NCBI GenBank assembly: GCA_003170375.1
Contig: PMZN01000130.1
Location: 1-7,254, forward strand
Direction: 5' to 3'
Origin: Acidimicrobiaceae bacterium
GTDB lineage: Bacteria > Actinomycetota > Acidimicrobiia > Acidimicrobiales > Bog-793
DNA: 7,254 nucleotides
Part shown: positions 5,901 to 7,254 of the stretch, in pieces
How the letters are laid out: each line of letters begins with the position of its first letter
Numbering within the stretch: the stretch's first letter is position 1
The notes under the pieces: generated by a model
The model's input: only the letters and a program-made list of their open reading frames with translations
What the model was told of the DNA's origin: nothing
Databases searched by the model: none
Position numbers and translations under genes: made by a program

Positions 5901-6497
5901 TCACGGACCGGCGGCGATCGCGGCGAGCTCCGCGAACGAGAGCGCGCCCTCCCGCAGGCACTTCGCATCGGGACCGGTGAGCGAGATCACCGTCGACGGC
6001 CGGCCGTCGCATCTGCCACCGTCGAGCACGGCCACGACACCTGCACCGAAGTGCTCGCGGACCTCGTCCGCAGTGTGCAGGGGGGGCTCCCCGTGGCGGT
6101 TAGCACTCGTCACGCCGAGCGGTCCGGTCGTTCGCAGCAGCTGTCTCAGCAGCGAGCTCGCCGGGCAGCGCAGCCCGATCGTCGCACTATCGCCACCGAG
6201 GTCGAAGGCGACACCGGATCGCCGTGGCAGCACAAGGGTGAGCGGCCCGGGCCAGTAACGCGAAACGAGCCGTTGGGCGGCCGCAGTCGCCTCCGCCAGG
6301 TCCAAGAGACCGGTCGGATCAGCGATGAGGACCGGCAGTTGGAACTGCTCAGGTCGCTCCTTGAGCGCGAACACCCGGTCGACCCCGCCCGGCAGACGGG
6401 GATCGACGGCGAGCCCGTAGACGGTGTCGGTCGGGACCGCCACGACGTTCCCGGCCGCCAGCGCCTCCTCGAGCGCGCCGAGCTCCGACCGGCTCAC
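5901..6497 (-). CDS. tsaC: Threonylcarbamoyl-AMP synthase (Sua5/YciO/YrdC family)
   Basis: TsaC makes threonylcarbamoyl-AMP from threonine, bicarbonate and ATP, the first step of the t6A37 modification of ANN-decoding tRNAs. The 198 residues form a single YrdC domain without the Sua5 C-terminal extension. PTDTVYGLA (22-30) is the family signature. KERP (46-49) supplies the nucleotide-binding Lys and Arg. YWPGPLTLVL (81-90), GLRCP (108-112) and VTSAN (129-133) complete the site, and GRPSTVISL (165-173) is the C-terminal block. The GTG start overlaps the prmC stop as GTGA. A longer upstream frame exists but lies inside prmC and is rejected. The prmC-tsaC pair is common in Gram-positive bacteria, usually behind prfA. 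No clear terminator follows. Confidence 0.94.
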   Translation of the reverse strand: MSRSELGALEEALAAGNVVAVPTDTVYGLAVDPRLPGGVDRVFALKERPEQFQLPVLIADPTGLLDLAEATAAAQRLVSRYWPGPLTLVLPRRSGVAFDLGGDSATIGLRCPASSLLRQLLRTTGPLGVTSANRHGEPPLHTADEVREHFGAGVVAVLDGGRCDGRPSTVISLTGPDAKCLREGALSFAELAAIAAGP

Positions 6498-7254
6498 CGT
6501 TCGGCCACGAGCACGCGCGCTCGCCCCGCCAGGTCGTCTTCGACACTCGCAGTGGGGAACCCCGCCTCGCGTGCCATCTCGAGAACCGGTCCCGCCTGGG
6601 TGGGCGCGATCTCGACTACGAGCGCCCCGCGCCGGCCGAGCCACGCCGGTGCGCCGGTCACGATCGTCTCGATGGCCTCGAGCCCGCTCGGCCCGGCCAC
6701 CAATGCCCCGAAGGGGTCGAAGCCGCTTACTGTCGGGTCGAGGCCAGCCCACTCGGGCTCTGCTAGGTACGGCGGGTTGGCGACGATCACGGCGATCTGA
6801 CCGGCGAGATCGAGGGGCAGGGCTTGGTACCAGTCGCCCTGGCAGAACTGCACGCGCGCCGCCGCCTCGGTCGTGATTCCTGACAAGTTGACGGCGGCTA
6901 CCTCGAGAGCGGCGGGATCTCGGTCGGTCGCGATGACGCGCACCGCCGCCCGCTCCATTGCGAGCGAGAGCGCGATCACGCCCGAGCCAGTACCGAGATC
7001 GACCACGAGCACCTCCGGGCCGGACTGCAAAGTACAAAGGCGGTCAACCTCCGACAAGGCGACGGTGACGACGACCTCCGTCTCCGGGCGCGGGACGAGC
7101 ACGCGCGAGTCGACGACGACATCGAGCGTCCGAAACCCCCAGTGGCCGAGAACGTGCTGGAGCGGCTCACCCGAAAGTCGGCGCTGCACGAGCGACTCGA
7201 GCCGTGCCGCGGCCCCGGGAGGAGCTTGACAATCGAGCTCGCGCAACAGCCGAA
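6494..7254 (-). CDS. prmC: Peptide chain release factor glutamine N5-methyltransferase, 5' end cut by window edge
   Basis: PrmC methylates the glutamine of the GGQ motif in RF1 and RF2 using S-adenosylmethionine. About 252 residues are visible. The frame stays open to the right edge with no convincing start (only a TTG at 7246), and the family is about 280-300 residues, so roughly 30-40 N-terminal residues are missing. Counted from the TTG at 7246, the N-terminal domain end shows GEPLQHVLGHWGF (34-46). VLVPRPETE (55-63) leads into the methyltransferase domain. VVDLGTGSGVIALSLA (91-106) is the SAM-binding motif. VANPPYL (155-161) contains the NPPY catalytic motif that holds the target glutamine. 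prfA would be expected upstream, outside the window. Its TGA overlaps the tsaC GTG, implying coupled translation. Confidence 0.95.
   Translation of the reverse strand, partial: RLLRELDCQAPPGAAARLESLVQRRLSGEPLQHVLGHWGFRTLDVVVDSRVLVPRPETEVVVTVALSEVDRLCTLQSGPEVLVVDLGTGSGVIALSLAMERAAVRVIATDRDPAALEVAAVNLSGITTEAAARVQFCQGDWYQALPLDLAGQIAVIVANPPYLAEPEWAGLDPTVSGFDPFGALVAGPSGLEAIETIVTGAPAWLGRRGALVVEIAPTQAGPVLEMAREAGFPTASVEDDLAGRARVLVAER

Noticed and set aside
5888..5902. Hairpin GAACG-CCTGC-CGTTC at the tsaC stop as a terminator
   Set aside because: The stem is only five pairs, overlaps the stop codon and has no T-tract.
5262..6800. Plus-strand open frame of 512 codons
   Set aside because: It is antisense to rpiB, tsaC and prmC, which have clear family motifs; the protein is Arg-rich without recognisable domains, as expected for a GC-driven shadow frame.
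5901..7037. Longer 378-codon version of TsaC
   Set aside because: The extra N-terminal part is an Arg-rich out-of-frame reading of prmC; the GTGA overlap gives the true start.

Overview
The window is chromosomal, GC-rich DNA, most likely from an actinobacterium outside the mycobacteria. Possibly it is a deep-branching lineage such as Acidimicrobiia; that rank is inference. Three things point there. The ATP synthase c and b subunits carry mycobacterial-type signatures ([14 protein letters not shown] in c, NFLIPNGTF in b). There are two b-type subunits and a double-length delta subunit. The order prmC - tsaC - ... - glyA - atp genes is typical of Actinobacteria. Every gene I can support is on the minus strand, so transcription runs from high to low coordinates.

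Upstream block (7254 to 5901): prmC (release-factor glutamine methyltransferase, N-terminus cut by the window edge) overlaps tsaC (threonylcarbamoyl-AMP synthase for tRNA t6A) by a GTGA junction. Both serve translation. A gap of about 400 bp follows. It holds a decayed remnant of a VOC/glyoxalase-like gene and, at its downstream end, a candidate leaderless promoter.

Middle block (5498 to 3693): rpiB (ribose-5-phosphate isomerase B) and glyA (serine hydroxymethyltransferase) lie 42 bp apart and are probably co-transcribed. They link pentose phosphate and one-carbon metabolism.

Downstream block (3607 to the left edge): the start of the F1Fo ATP synthase operon. The order is AtpZ-like protein, AtpI-like protein, atpB (a), atpE (c), atpF (b), a second b-type subunit (b') and atpH (delta). 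The delta gene runs off the left edge about 40 to 50 codons short of its expected end; atpA and the remaining F1 genes would be expected beyond. Several junctions are GTGA/ATGA overlaps or a few bases apart, so translational coupling is likely.

The most interesting feature is the peripheral stalk. In mycobacteria the second b subunit and delta are one fused protein; here the same two modules are separate genes sharing an ATGA overlap. The b and b' proteins share a motif at exactly the same distance from the membrane, and delta contains two copies of its N-terminal domain. I found no sign of a wholly unknown system, tRNA or rRNA gene, CRISPR array or mobile element.
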